Shown: positions 27,274 through 37,151, counted from the first letter of the stretch. The stretch is 64,000 nt of DNA from Streptomyces sp. HM190 (GCF_009857135.1 NZ_CP047318.1:4154001-4218000); one strand, 5' to 3'. The notes: generated from the letters alone by a model not told the origin. Made by a program: numbers and translations.

Positions 27274-27277
27274 CCAC

Positions 27278-27307
27278 AGAAGGCCCCCGGGAGACCGGGG
27301 GCCTTCT
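27278..27307. terminator. Shared hairpin terminator, tRNA-Gly and purC
   Basis: A perfect 13-bp stem (27278-27290 with 27295-27307) with loop GAGA lies between the tRNA and the convergent purC stop, so it can end transcription from both sides. Confidence 0.82.
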
Positions 27308-27310
27308 CCG

Positions 27311-28210
27311 TCACGCCCAGCGGGTGCCCGTCAGGCGCTCGTACGCCTCCACGTACTTGGCTCGGGTGGCGGCGACGATCTCCTCCGGGAGCGGCGGCGG
27401 GGGCTGCTCGCTCGCCCGGTCCCAGCCGGACTCGGCGGACGTCAGCCAGTCCCGGACGAACTGCTTGTCGAAGGACGGCTGGGCGTGGCCGGGCTCCCAC
27501 TGGTCGGCGGGCCAGAAGCGGGAGGAGTCGGGGGTGAGGACCTCGTCGGCGAGGACGAGGGTGTTGCCCTCGTAGCCGAACTCGAACTTGGTGTCGGCGA
27601 GGATGATGCCCCGGTCGCGGGCGATGTCCCGGGCGCGGCTGTACACGGCGAGGGTGGTCTGCCGCAGCTGGGCGGCGGTCTCCGCGCCGACCTGGCGGGC
27701 GACCTCCTCGTAACTGACGTTCTCGTCGTGCTCGCCGACGGCGGCCTTGGTGGCCGGGGTGAAGATCGGAGCGGGCAGCTCCGAGCCGTCGACCAGGCCC
27801 TCGGGCAGGGCGAGGCCGCAGACCGTGCGGCTCTCCCGGTACTCGGCGAGGCCCGAGCCGGTGAGGTAGCCGCGGGCCACCGCCTCCACCGGGACCATCC
27901 GCAGGGACTTGCAGACGAGGGTGCGGCCCGCCCAGTCGGCGGGGGCGCCCTCGGGCAGGTCGGTGCTCAGGACATGGTTCGGGACCAGGTCGGAGAGCTG
28001 GTCGAACCACCAGAGGGACAGCTGGGTGAGGACGCGCCCCTTGTCGGGGATCTCCGTCGGCAGTACCCAGTCGAACGCGGACGTTCGGTCGCTGGCGACC
28101 ATCACGAGGTCGCCCGCCTCGTTCTGGTACAGCTCGCGCACCTTGCCGGTGTGCAGGTGCACCAGGCCCGGAACCTGGATCGGCTCGGGCTTTTCTACGA
28201 ATCCGGACAC
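27311..28210 (-). CDS. purC: SAICAR synthetase
   Basis: PurC (299 residues) joins aspartate to CAIR to give SAICAR in purine synthesis. Motifs include TGKVRELY for nucleotide binding, SDRTSAFDWVLP, EAVARGYLTGSG and the metal-binding segment ILADTKFEFG. The GTG start has GGGGAGG 4 bases upstream. It is monocistronic, separate from purSQL and purMF, as in other Streptomyces. Confidence 0.97.
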   Translation of the reverse strand: MSGFVEKPEPIQVPGLVHLHTGKVRELYQNEAGDLVMVASDRTSAFDWVLPTEIPDKGRVLTQLSLWWFDQLSDLVPNHVLSTDLPEGAPADWAGRTLVCKSLRMVPVEAVARGYLTGSGLAEYRESRTVCGLALPEGLVDGSELPAPIFTPATKAAVGEHDENVSYEEVARQVGAETAAQLRQTTLAVYSRARDIARDRGIILADTKFEFGYEGNTLVLADEVLTPDSSRFWPADQWEPGHAQPSFDKQFVRDWLTSAESGWDRASEQPPPPLPEEIVAATRAKYVEAYERLTGTRWA

Positions 28211-28319
28211 GGTTCCTCCCCGTGGTGATGTCCAAGTGGCTCGATTGTCCCGTATAGGGGCGACCGGTCTGGGCCAGGGGTGCGGGTGAGGGTGTCGGGG
28301 CAGGTGACGGCCGACGGTG

Positions 28320-29822
28320 TCAGTCCCGTTTGCAGATGCGGTCCAGGAGGTTGGCCGTCGCCCGTTGGATACGGGTGTCGACGTGGCCGGGGCGGTCCAG
28401 GGCGGGGGACCAGGCGAACGTTCCGGATGCGAAGACCCAGGCGCCGGAGGGGGCTCGGTAGAGGGAGGTCTCCTGGTGGCGGACGATGCCTTCGGGGTCC
28501 CGGTACGGGGAGTGGGCGAGGAGGATGCGGCCGTGGTGCTCGGGGAGGACGGTACGGGGGAAGTAGCGGTCGGCCTCGCCGGCGACCATGCCGTCCAGCT
28601 CGTCGCCCTCGTGGGCGCCGGTCGCGTCCCAGAGCCAGTGGTCGGCGTTGCGCACGACCAGGGGGTGGGGTTCGGGGACCCGGCCCTCGTACTGGATGCC
28701 CATCAACTGCTGCTCGGGGCGGTCGATTTCGCGCCACAACGCGGGTTTTCCGGGGCCCCGGCGTTTTCGGCAGGTGAGCAGCCGGTCGGGGACACCGGAC
28801 GGGGACGGGCCCAACTCCACCTGCCAGTACATGGTGTTGGAGGACAGGAACACCAGGGAGATCCCGCTGTCGCGGGCGGTCTCGGCGCTGCGGCGCATCT
28901 GCGGCGACCAGTACTCGTCATGGCCGGGGAAGACCAGCCCCCGGTAGCGGGTGGGGTCGACGCGGCCGGAGTGCAGGTCGCGGGCGTCGGCGTAGGCGAG
29001 GTCGTAGCCGTAGCGCTCGGCCCAGCGGATGAAGTCGTAGGCGTGGCCCACGTGGAGGGGCAGGCCCGCGCCGGCGTAGGGGCGGTCGAAGGAGACGGTG
29101 GTCGCGGCGTGGGACTCGCCGAGCAGCCGGCCGTCCTCGTCCCAGGCGTGGTAGAAGCTGGCGCCGGTGCGGCCGTCCTCCGGATACAGGTTGTACGCCT
29201 GCCAGGTGATGTCGGGCATCAGGAGCAGCAGGTCGGCGGGCTGGTCGTCGCGGACGGTGAACGGCACGTGGGAGCGGTAGCCGTCGGCGGTGGTCAGGAC
29301 CGCCACGTACGCGCCGATGTTCCAGTAGCTCGGGATCTGCAGCCGCCAGGACAGCCACCAGTGGTGGCAGGAGACCGTACGGTCGGCGGTCAGGGGCGGG
29401 GGCTGGACGATGCCGGACAGGCGAGGGCTGGTGGTGATCTTCGCGGCGCCGTCGCCGCCGTAGTGGCCGACGCGGTAGATGTCGACGGCGAATTCCTGGG
29501 GCGGGTCCACGGTGATGTGGAAGTCGATGGACTCGCCGGGCGCGGCGGCGCCGGTCGCGGTGAACCCCTTGATCTGGCGTCGTACGTCGTCGGCGGAGCG
29601 GGGACCGGACGTCGACCGCGGGGCGGGGATGCGGGCGTCGGCGGCCCTGGCGCCGGGGGGCAGCGTCGCCTGGTCCACGTACCAGGGGACGACCTGGCCC
29701 GTGTCGTCGAAGTACGTCACGCTGCCCCGGAGCCAGGGGACGGGGCCCTGGCCGAAGGGGTCGGTCACGGCGTGCGCGAGTGCGCCCGATTCCCAGCGGC
29801 GGACGCGGTGCTCCGTGCCCAT
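28320..29822 (-). CDS. N,N-dimethylformamidase beta-subunit-like protein
   Basis: This 500-residue soluble protein matches the large-subunit domain family of N,N-dimethylformamidase. Segments include FHITVDPPQEFAVDIYRVGHYGG, YLP-like QAYNLYPEDG, FDRPYA, and the glutamine-amidotransferase-like core LVFPGHDEYWS. That enzyme hydrolyses dimethylformamide to dimethylamine and formate using non-haem iron. No alpha subunit is visible nearby, so the true substrate is uncertain. It has no signal peptide and is apparently monocistronic. Confidence 0.75.
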   Translation of the reverse strand: MGTEHRVRRWESGALAHAVTDPFGQGPVPWLRGSVTYFDDTGQVVPWYVDQATLPPGARAADARIPAPRSTSGPRSADDVRRQIKGFTATGAAAPGESIDFHITVDPPQEFAVDIYRVGHYGGDGAAKITTSPRLSGIVQPPPLTADRTVSCHHWWLSWRLQIPSYWNIGAYVAVLTTADGYRSHVPFTVRDDQPADLLLLMPDITWQAYNLYPEDGRTGASFYHAWDEDGRLLGESHAATTVSFDRPYAGAGLPLHVGHAYDFIRWAERYGYDLAYADARDLHSGRVDPTRYRGLVFPGHDEYWSPQMRRSAETARDSGISLVFLSSNTMYWQVELGPSPSGVPDRLLTCRKRRGPGKPALWREIDRPEQQLMGIQYEGRVPEPHPLVVRNADHWLWDATGAHEGDELDGMVAGEADRYFPRTVLPEHHGRILLAHSPYRDPEGIVRHQETSLYRAPSGAWVFASGTFAWSPALDRPGHVDTRIQRATANLLDRICKRD

Positions 29823-29990
29823 GAGTTCTCCCCTCCCTCGCCCCCGTGAGCCGTCACAAGCCGTGCCGTGTACGCGAACCGTCCCAGCACATCACATTGA
29901 GCACGCACTCCGTCACCGTTCGTCGCGAATTGGTGAGAGTGGGAACCAGGGCTCCGGATACGGAGGGCGCAGGGCCGGCCCGGGTGGGGG

Positions 29991-32231
29991 TCAGACCAGG
30001 CGGACCGGCTTCTCCGGGCGGACGCCGAGGCGGCGGAGCCAGTCGCGCAGGGGGGCAGGATCGCCGTCCTCGACGAGGGTGAGGACGCGGGGGGCGAGGT
30101 CGGCTGCCCGTTCGCCGTTGACGAGGAGGGAGGGGCCGTCGAGCCAGTCGAGGCCGGGGACGGCGCCGGCCGTGTCCATCGCCGCGCAGCAGACCATCGC
30201 GGCGACGTGTTCGGCGAGCAGGTCGCGACCCGTGCGAGGCGGCTGCATCGGGAACAGCGGGAGCAGGCCGTCCTCCCACAGCGCCCGGTCCGGGCCCTGC
30301 GCCCCGGCGCCGGGCTGCTGCGCCGCGAGGGGCGCCGCCGCCTCCTCCCTCGCCAGCTCCGCGGTCAGCCCGGCGGCCAACGCGGCGGCCTGCACGGTGG
30401 CCGGCCCGTGCTCGTCGTCCTCGTCGTCCTCTTGGGAGGGGGTGAGGGGGGCCGTGGGGGCGGGGGTGGTTTCCGGGGTGGAGGGGTGGGGCGGGGGTCC
30501 GGCTGTGGCGCCGGGGGTCGATATGCGTCGGTGCTGTGGCTCGGGGGCGGGGTCCGTTCCTGGGGCCGGATCCGTACCGGGGGCAAGGTCCGTGCCGGGG
30601 GACGGGGTGGCGTCGTGCGGGGTGCCGGTGTCCGTGGGTCCGGTCCGCCGTCCGTCGGGACGGGCGTCGGGGTCCTCCGTGGGCGCCGTCAGGTGGTCCA
30701 GGACACGGGCGAGGGTGGGGCCGCCGGTCGGGTCCGGGCCGGTGCGGTCGGTGGCGCGGTGGACACCCAGCGCGTCGAGGACGCGGTGGAGCCGGGCCGC
30801 CTCCGTGCGCCATTTGCGGTCGACGACCTCGTCCGGGTACGCGTTCCAGTCGACGGGGGCCCAGTCGCGGCCGGCCTCGGCGGGGCCGCCGTGGAAGAGG
30901 CGTGCGGCGAGCAGCGACGCGGCCTCGTCGACCGTGCCGGGTTCTTCGAGGAGGTCGCAGGCGGGGCGCTCGCCGAGCCGGGAGGCGAAGCCCTCGGCGA
31001 GGCGGTCGCGGCGGGAGAGTTCCGTGAGGGCGGCGACGACGCCCGCGTCGAGACGGGACGGCCAGCGGCCCATCCGCCAGGCGGGCAGCGCGACACGGGT
31101 GAGGAGCCGGTCCCAGCCGGCGTAGGCGAGACCGACCTGCTCCTGGGCGACGATCCGCAGGCCGTAGTCCACGGCCTGTGCACGCTCGGCCGCGGCGGCC
31201 GCCACCCCCCGCTCCATCTCCGCGGCGTGGGCCCGGCAGCCGCGCAGGAGCAGCCTGGTCACCCAGCCGACGCCCGCCAGCACCGTACGGACCAGGGGGC
31301 CGTGCGTCGGGGCGGAGCTGACGGCGACGGCGGCGTCCAGACCGCGGACGAAACGCCGGGCCGCGGCTATGTCCGGGTGCGCCGACGGGCCCGTACCCGC
31401 GACGACCGGTGCCAGCACCGCCCGCAGCTCTCCCACCCGCATCCACCACAGGAACGGTGAGCCGATGACCAGTACGGGCGCGGTGGGCGGGCGGTGGCGG
31501 CGGTGCGAGGACAGTCCGGACGGGACGCCGGACGGGACGCGGGGCGGCAGGCGGGGCGGGATGCCGGGTGTGACGCCGGTTCCGGTCGTGCCGCCCGCTC
31601 CCGTCGCGGGGCCCGTCCCCGCCGTGGGGCCCGTCTCCGCCGTGGGGCCCGTCTCCGCCGTGGGGCCCGTCTCCGCCATGGGGCCTGAGGAGACTCCTCG
31701 GGCGGCGGCCGTCCCGTCGCCCGACGTACCGCCGGACGGTGCCGCGGCGGACGATGACGCCCCGGTCGAGGTGGCGGCCGACGGGGTGGCGGAGTGGCTG
31801 TCGGCTGCGGCGTGGGAGGTGTGGGTGCGGTCCTCCAGCCAGCTGTCGCAGTCGGGGGTGAGCGCTATCGCGGAGGGGGCGGGGACATCGAGGCGGTCCG
31901 CCAGGTCGCGGACCAGGCGGTAGAGGTCGGGCGCGGCGTCCTCGGCGATCGACACGGTGGGGCTCACGGCGGGCCGGGCCCGGGCCACGACGAGCGCGAT
32001 ACCGGTGGCGGCCAGCAGGACGAGGGCGGCGAGGCCGGAGACCACCCAACGTGCCGTGGACCAGAACTGGCCGGTGAGATGGCCGGTGGCGACGCCGGCC
32101 ATCAGGACGACCGCGACGGCGGCCGGCAGCAGAGCCACGGCCAACGCGCGGCTGCGGACGCGCAGCACGGCGAGGGCCCGCGAGCGCGCGGCCCGCGCAC
32201 CCGCCTCCTCACCACCCGCCATACCGCTCAC
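29991..32231 (-). CDS. M48-peptidase-like membrane protein lacking the zinc motif
   Basis: This 746-residue protein has two N-terminal transmembrane helices (about residues 29-50 and 61-85). They are followed by a region resembling HtpX/M48 peptidases: DLYRLVRDLADRLDVPAPS, then after a 130-residue Ala/Thr/Gly insert LVIGSPFLWWMRVGELRAVLA. At the point where M48 enzymes have HExxH it reads PVVAGTG, so it cannot bind catalytic zinc in the usual way. A long C-terminal part has no known domain and an acidic Pro-rich insert. The start is GTG at 32231 or ATG at 32222. Confidence 0.65.
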   Translation of the reverse strand: MSGMAGGEEAGARAARSRALAVLRVRSRALAVALLPAAVAVVLMAGVATGHLTGQFWSTARWVVSGLAALVLLAATGIALVVARARPAVSPTVSIAEDAAPDLYRLVRDLADRLDVPAPSAIALTPDCDSWLEDRTHTSHAAADSHSATPSAATSTGASSSAAAPSGGTSGDGTAAARGVSSGPMAETGPTAETGPTAETGPTAGTGPATGAGGTTGTGVTPGIPPRLPPRVPSGVPSGLSSHRRHRPPTAPVLVIGSPFLWWMRVGELRAVLAPVVAGTGPSAHPDIAAARRFVRGLDAAVAVSSAPTHGPLVRTVLAGVGWVTRLLLRGCRAHAAEMERGVAAAAAERAQAVDYGLRIVAQEQVGLAYAGWDRLLTRVALPAWRMGRWPSRLDAGVVAALTELSRRDRLAEGFASRLGERPACDLLEEPGTVDEAASLLAARLFHGGPAEAGRDWAPVDWNAYPDEVVDRKWRTEAARLHRVLDALGVHRATDRTGPDPTGGPTLARVLDHLTAPTEDPDARPDGRRTGPTDTGTPHDATPSPGTDLAPGTDPAPGTDPAPEPQHRRISTPGATAGPPPHPSTPETTPAPTAPLTPSQEDDEDDEHGPATVQAAALAAGLTAELAREEAAAPLAAQQPGAGAQGPDRALWEDGLLPLFPMQPPRTGRDLLAEHVAAMVCCAAMDTAGAVPGLDWLDGPSLLVNGERAADLAPRVLTLVEDGDPAPLRDWLRRLGVRPEKPVRLV
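31621..31674. repeat. In-frame 18-bp tandem repeat inside the M48-like gene
   Basis: Three perfect copies of GCCGTGGGGCCCGTCTCC and a degenerate fourth encode a repeating hexapeptide (GPTAET) in the insert of the M48-like protein. Multiples of 18 bp keep the frame, so length variants would be tolerated. Confidence 0.8.
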
Positions 32232-32818
32232 GACCCGACGTCACCCCCTGCTGTCCCGCGCGGCGTGCGCCGCGACGGCTTCCCGTCGGCGTCGTGGCCG
32301 CCGAATGCCCTGACGTTGCTCACTCCCCCACTGTGGCACCCACGACTGACATCGCAATGCCGGTGGGCCAAGTGCCGGAACACTTGCGCCGCACCATAGT
32401 TGGGGCCTGGGCGCCCGTCAGCCGGTTGGCCCATCGGTCACTCGATGGAATGGCTTTGGGGAGAGGTGATCGACGCGGGGAGGGTTCGGGTCCTGCGAGC
32501 CGAAGCCCTTGGTGGGGGCTTGGGTGAGGGGCGCGGAGAGGGCTCGGACGACGCCGGGGAGGCTGGAGGCTCGTACGCGTCGGGGCGGTCCGCAACCGGA
32601 TACGGCAAGGCGGCGGTACGGAGGCGGATGCGCCGGGCGCACGGCGCCCGGGGGCCGCGCGGGCCGTCCGACACGTCAGGCGTCAGGTGACCCGCGCGGC
32701 GGCGGGGTACGACGGTCCGGCACCCGAGTACGGCGGACCCGCGCCCGGGTACAGAGGCACGGGTCCGGCCGTCCGGCACCCGGGTACAGGGGCACGGGTC
32801 CGGCGATCCGGCGGCCGG
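32232..32818. other. Gene-poor stretch between purD and the M48-like gene
   Basis: No gene is firmly supported. A reading frame from ATG 32445 to 32690 (plus strand, 81 codons) has only moderate third-position GC and no ribosome-binding site, so I do not call it. Direct repeats of CCCGGGTACAGNGGCACGGGTCCGGC occur twice at about 32741-32800, just after the purD stop. Confidence 0.4.
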
Positions 32819-34072
32819 TCAGGCCTCGGCTGCCGCCTTCGCCGCGATGTCGGAACGGTGCTGTGAACCGTCCAGGCCGATGCGGGCGACGGCGGTGTAC
32901 GCGCGGTCGCGGGCCTGGGTGAGGTCCTTGCCGGTGGCCGTGACGGACAGGACGCGTCCGCCCGCGCTGACCACGGCGTCGCCGTCGCGCCTGGTCCCGG
33001 CGTGCAGCACGTACGCGTGCGGGGCGTCCACGGCGGCCACCTCGTCGAGCCCGGTGATGGGGTCACCGGTGCGCGGGGTGGCGGGGTAGTTGTGCGAGGC
33101 CACGACCACCGTGACGGCCGCGTCGTCGCTCCAGCGGAGCGGTTCGAGGTCGCCGAGGGTGCCGTTGGCGGCGGCGAGCAGGACACCGGCCAGCGGGGTC
33201 TTCAGACGGGCCAGGACGACCTGGGTCTCCGGGTCGCCGAAGCGGGCGTTGAACTCGATGACCCGTACGCCCCGGCTGGTGATCGCCAGGCCCGCGTAGA
33301 GCAGCCCGGAGAACGGGGTGCCGCGGCGGCGCATCTCGTCGACGGTCGGCTGGAGCACGGTCTGGAGGACCTCGTCGACCAGCTTCGGGTCGGCCCAGGG
33401 GAGGGGGGAGTACGCGCCCATGCCACCGGTGTTGGGGCCCTCGTCGCCGTCCAGCGCGCGCTTGAAGTCCTGGGCGGGCTGGAGCGGGAGCACGGTCGTG
33501 CCGTCGGTGATCGCGAAGAGGGATACCTCGGGACCGTCCAGGAACTCCTCGATGACGACCCGGCCGCAGGCGAGCGCGTGCTCACGCGCGGTGCCGAGGT
33601 CCGGGGTCACGACGACGCCCTTGCCGGCGGCGAGGCCGTCGTCCTTCACGACGTAGGGGGCCCCGAAGGCGTCGAGCGCCTCGTCGATCTCCTCGGGGGT
33701 GGTGCACACGTACGACCGCGCGGTGGGCACACCCGCGCCGGCCATGACCTCCTTGGCGAAGGCCTTGGAGCCCTCCAGTTGCGCGGCCTCCCCGGAGGGG
33801 CCGAACACCGGGACGCCCGCCTCACGGAGGGCGTCGGCGACACCCGCGACCAGGGGCGCCTCCGGGCCCACGACCACCAGGTCGGCCTCCAGGCGGGTGG
33901 CCAGCGCGGTCACGGCTGCGCCGTCCAGCGCGTCCACCGCGTGCAGCTCGGCGACCTCCGCGATGCCGGCGTTGCCGGGGGCGCAGTGGAGCGCGGTGAC
34001 GTCGGAGTCGAGGGACAGAGAACGGCACAGCGCGTGCTCGCGGGCACCGCTACCGATGACGAGGACCTTCAC
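32819..34072 (-). CDS. purD: Phosphoribosylamine-glycine ligase (GAR synthetase)
   Basis: PurD (417 residues) joins glycine to phosphoribosylamine with ATP, step 2 of purine synthesis. It is an ATP-grasp enzyme: N-terminal [25 protein letters not shown], the ATP-grasp core [27 protein letters not shown] and the metal-binding [11 protein letters not shown]. It starts at GTG. Monofunctional length, not fused to PurM or PurN. Confidence 0.97.
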   Translation of the reverse strand: MKVLVIGSGAREHALCRSLSLDSDVTALHCAPGNAGIAEVAELHAVDALDGAAVTALATRLEADLVVVGPEAPLVAGVADALREAGVPVFGPSGEAAQLEGSKAFAKEVMAGAGVPTARSYVCTTPEEIDEALDAFGAPYVVKDDGLAAGKGVVVTPDLGTAREHALACGRVVIEEFLDGPEVSLFAITDGTTVLPLQPAQDFKRALDGDEGPNTGGMGAYSPLPWADPKLVDEVLQTVLQPTVDEMRRRGTPFSGLLYAGLAITSRGVRVIEFNARFGDPETQVVLARLKTPLAGVLLAAANGTLGDLEPLRWSDDAAVTVVVASHNYPATPRTGDPITGLDEVAAVDAPHAYVLHAGTRRDGDAVVSAGGRVLSVTATGKDLTQARDRAYTAVARIGLDGSQHRSDIAAKAAAEA

Positions 34073-34171
34073 GGAGTCAGCCTAACCGGCGGGGCGGGGT
34101 GGGTTTGTGGGGGCTTCCGAAGAGTGGGACGGCAGGAGTTTGTGGGATCAGACGAAGGCGACGTGTTCGTC

Positions 34172-36646
34172 CTACTCGTTCGCGATCTCCTCCACGACCG
34201 TCGCGCCCAGTTCGCGGACGATCAGTTCGTGACCGGAGAGGGCGGATTCGTCGAGGTCGGGGTCGTCGTCCTCGGGGGTGTCGTCCTCGGGGGATACCGG
34301 CGGGGGTTCCGGGGCCGGGGGTGGTGCGGAAGCGGCGGTGGGTGCGGCCGGGCCCGGCTGCTGGGGCGGCGGGGCCGGGGTGGACGGGTGGGGTGCCGTG
34401 GGCGACGCCTGGGGCGGTGCGGGGCGGGACGCCGGGGCGGGGGAGCCGCCGTGGCCGCCGCCCGCGCCTCCGCCGTAGCCGCCGTATCCACCGGGGGCCG
34501 GGGGCGCGTGACCACCGGCCGGTGCCGAACCGCCGCCCGACGTGTCGACGAGCGCCTCGATCTTCCAGTGGACGTTGAACTGCTCGCCCAGCGCCGCGCG
34601 CAGGACGTCCTCGCTGCCGCTGCTCGCGAAGTTGTCCCGTGCGCCCGCGTTGACGAAGCCGATCTGGAGCGTCGTGCCGTCGAAGCCGGCGACGTGCGCG
34701 TTCTGGCTCAGCAGGATCCAGGTGAACCGGCGGCGGTTCTTCACCGCCTCCAGGATGTTCGGCCAGAGCATGCGGGGGTCGAGCCCGCCGGGGGCCGGGT
34801 TGTACGCGGCGTGGGCCGGGTCGGACCGGTCCACCGGGGGCGGAGTCGGCCGGCCGTGTGCGGCGGACGGGGGCGGGGCGCCCTGGCCCGGCGCGGAGCC
34901 GGACGGGCCCGCGGGCGCCGCTCCACCACCGGCGGGCGCGGCCGTCGGCCAGCCACCGGGGCGCCGCCCGCTGCCGGCGGCGGCCGGTGTGGGCCAGGCT
35001 CCGGGACCGGCGGCGGGCGCGGCCCCCGGCACCGCGGCGGCGGGCGCGCCGGTGTGGGCGTGCGGCGGGCCCGCGGGCGCCCCCGACTGCCCCGACTGCC
35101 CCGGCCAGGCGGCGGGCGGAGTGCCCGGCGGGGCCTCCTGTGCGGCGGCGGGGGCAGCGGCGGCCCCGGCCGCCGGACCGCCCGCACCGGGCGCTCCGAG
35201 ACCACCGGCGCCTCCGGCACCGTACGCGTCCGCACCCGGTCCACCGGCAGGACCGGCACCTGCGGCCGCCGGTGCTCCCTGGGCACCCGGCATCGCCGGG
35301 CCGCCGGTCGCCCCCGGGCCCCCGGCACCGCGGACCGCGGCCCGAGCCGCGGCCGGCCCGCCCCCCGGCGGTACCGGCGGGCCGGGGGCGACCGGCGGGG
35401 CCATGCCCATGGGCGCGCCCGCCGCGCCGTGCGCGTCGGGGCCGGGGACGTACCCCATGGCCGGGCCGGGGCCGGACGCGGAGAGGTTCACGCCGCGCTC
35501 CAGCCGGTCCAGGCGGGCCATGACGGAGCGTTCGTCGCCGTAGGTGGCGGGGAGGAGGACGCGAGCGCAGATCAGTTCGAGCTGGAGGCGGGGGGAGTTG
35601 GCGCCCCGCATCTCCGTGAGGCCCTCGTTGACGAGGTCGGCGGCGCGGCTCAGCTCGGCGGCGCCGAAGACGCCGGCCTGGGCCTGCATCCGCTCCAGGA
35701 CGTCGGCGGGGGCGTCGATGAGCCCCTTCTCGACGGCGTCGGGCACGGCGGCCAGGATCACCAGGTCGCGCAGTCGCTCCAGCAGGTCGGCGACGAACCT
35801 CCGCGGGTCGTTGCCGCCCTCGATGACGCGGTCGACGACCTCGAAGGCCGCGGCCCCGTCGCCCGAGGCGAAGGCTTCGACGACCGAGTCGAGCAGCGAC
35901 CCGTCCGTGTAGCCCAGCAGGGACGTGGCCATGGCGTAGGTCACACCCTCGTCCGTCGCGCCGGCCAGCAGCTGGTCCATGACGGACATCGAGTCACGCA
36001 CGGATCCGGCGCCCGCGCGCACCACCAGCGGGAGGACGCCCTCCTCGATGGCGATCTTCTCCTTGCCGCAGACCTCGGCGAGGTAGTCGCGGAGCGTGCC
36101 CGGCGGGACGAGCCGGAACGGGTAGTGGTGCGTACGCGAACGGATCGTCCCGATGACCTTCTCGGGCTCGGTCGTGGCGAAGATGAACTTGAGGTGCTCC
36201 GGTGGCTCCTCGACCACCTTCAGCAGCGCGTTGAAACCGGCCGACGTGACCATGTGGGCCTCGTCGATGATGTAGATCTTGTAGCGGCTGGCGGCCGGTC
36301 CGAAGAACGCCTTCTCGCGCAGCTCACGGGCGTCGTCGACACCACCGTGCGACGCGGCGTCGATCTCGATGACGTCGATGGAGCCCGGACCGTTGCGCGC
36401 CAGGTCCTGGCACGACTGGCATGTGCCGCACGGGGTGGGCGTGGGCCCGTTCTCGCAGTTCAGGCAGCGCGCGAGGATGCGCGCGCTGGTCGTCTTGCCG
36501 CAGCCGCGCGGCCCGCTGAACAGGTACGCGTGATTGACCCGGTTGTTCCGCAGCGCCTGCTGCAGCGGGTCGGTGACATGCTCCTGCCCGATGACCTCGG
36601 CGAACGACTCCGGGCGATAGCGGCGGTACAGCGCGAGAGACGACAC
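34172..36646 (-). CDS. dnaX: DNA polymerase III subunits gamma and tau
   Basis: DnaX (824 residues) is the clamp-loader ATPase of the replisome. The N-terminal AAA+ domain starts MSSLALYRRYRPESF, with Walker A SGPRGCGKTT, the zinc-binding Cys set CLNCENGPTPTPCGTCQSC, DEAH Walker B and the sensor 1 segment FATTEPEKV. Domain III follows, then an Ala/Gly/Pro-rich spacer of about 220 residues (about 400-620). A tau-like domain comes next (NILEAVKNRRRFTWILL) and then an acidic tail. I chose the GTG at 36646; the frame stays open upstream but crosses the SRP RNA gene. Confidence 0.95.
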   Translation of the reverse strand: MSSLALYRRYRPESFAEVIGQEHVTDPLQQALRNNRVNHAYLFSGPRGCGKTTSARILARCLNCENGPTPTPCGTCQSCQDLARNGPGSIDVIEIDAASHGGVDDARELREKAFFGPAASRYKIYIIDEAHMVTSAGFNALLKVVEEPPEHLKFIFATTEPEKVIGTIRSRTHHYPFRLVPPGTLRDYLAEVCGKEKIAIEEGVLPLVVRAGAGSVRDSMSVMDQLLAGATDEGVTYAMATSLLGYTDGSLLDSVVEAFASGDGAAAFEVVDRVIEGGNDPRRFVADLLERLRDLVILAAVPDAVEKGLIDAPADVLERMQAQAGVFGAAELSRAADLVNEGLTEMRGANSPRLQLELICARVLLPATYGDERSVMARLDRLERGVNLSASGPGPAMGYVPGPDAHGAAGAPMGMAPPVAPGPPVPPGGGPAAARAAVRGAGGPGATGGPAMPGAQGAPAAAGAGPAGGPGADAYGAGGAGGLGAPGAGGPAAGAAAAPAAAQEAPPGTPPAAWPGQSGQSGAPAGPPHAHTGAPAAAVPGAAPAAGPGAWPTPAAAGSGRRPGGWPTAAPAGGGAAPAGPSGSAPGQGAPPPSAAHGRPTPPPVDRSDPAHAAYNPAPGGLDPRMLWPNILEAVKNRRRFTWILLSQNAHVAGFDGTTLQIGFVNAGARDNFASSGSEDVLRAALGEQFNVHWKIEALVDTSGGGSAPAGGHAPPAPGGYGGYGGGAGGGHGGSPAPASRPAPPQASPTAPHPSTPAPPPQQPGPAAPTAASAPPPAPEPPPVSPEDDTPEDDDPDLDESALSGHELIVRELGATVVEEIANE

Positions 36647-36796
36647 GCCTACGAGGTTATAGGCGCCCACTGACAACCCGGACGCCGCCGAAGCGGGACC
36701 GGCCGCCGAGCGGAACGTTCCCGGGACCACGCCCCGGCTCGCTCCCCAGCCCCCTCTGCCGGGCCCCCTTGCGCCGGGCCGACTCAGCGGGGCAAC

Positions 36797-36893
36797 GCAA
36801 GACCCCCCACGCACCCGCCAGAGCCGACCTACCCTTGCTGCCTTCCGGCCCTGGGGGAGTTCAGTCAGATAGCGCCGCGTGAGGGGCTGCGCC
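36797..36893 (-). ncRNA. ffs: Signal recognition particle RNA (small bacterial type)
   Basis: On the minus strand the region contains the universally conserved SRP domain IV core, CCAGGGCCGGAAGGCAGCAA, with GGTAGGTCGG following. The ends pair as CCCCTCACGC with GCGTGGGGGG. It is the 4.5S-type RNA that binds Ffh and targets nascent membrane proteins. It lies 150 bases upstream of dnaX, its usual place in actinobacteria. The exact ends are approximate. Confidence 0.88.
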
Positions 36894-37009
36894 CAGCCTA
36901 CCCGATCCCCCGACCCCACCCGCCCGCCTCCCCACCTCGAAGCCTCCCGCTCGTCACCGACCTCGAACGAGTTCGCAAGCACCCTCCGCCGTCATGTAAT
37001 GTTTCCGGC

Positions 37010-37094
37010 GGAGGATTCGCCTAGAGGCCTAGGGCGCACGCTTGGAAAGCGTGTTGGGGGCAACCCCTCACGAGTTCGAATCTCGTATCCTCCG
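37010..37094 (+). tRNA. tRNA-Ser (anticodon GGA)
   Basis: An 85-base class II tRNA with acceptor GGAGGAT/ATCCTCC, anticodon loop TTGGAAA, a long variable arm (TTGGGGGCAACCCC) and T-loop TTCGAAT. It borders an accessory region with broken genes, as tRNA genes used as integration sites often do. Confidence 0.97.
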
Positions 37095-37116
37095 CAGCCG
37101 CCTGAACAGGCGAAAC

Positions 37117-37151
37117 GAAGGGCTGGACCGCTCAGTGCGGTCCGGCCCTTC
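37117..37151 (+). terminator. Hairpin terminator after tRNA-Ser(GGA)
   Basis: A 15-bp stem (37117-37131 with 37137-37151), with one T-G wobble and a 5-base loop, follows the tRNA by 22 bases. Confidence 0.8.

Noticed and set aside
27093-28235. Minus-strand 380-codon frame over tRNA-Gly and purC
   Set aside because: It runs in a different frame from purC through a tRNA gene and has an Arg/Pro/Gly-rich product without domains.
32400-32690. Plus-strand frame between purD and the M48-like gene
   Set aside because: Third-position GC is only moderate, there is no ribosome-binding site, and the product is low complexity. It is mentioned in the gap entry but not called.
33002-36673. A 1223-codon open frame on the plus strand across purD and dnaX
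   Set aside because: It crosses two well-supported minus-strand genes and has no domain; it is an antisense shadow.
36647-36982. N-terminal extension of DnaX to 36982
   Set aside because: It would translate through the SRP RNA gene. The conserved DnaX start is at the GTG 36646.
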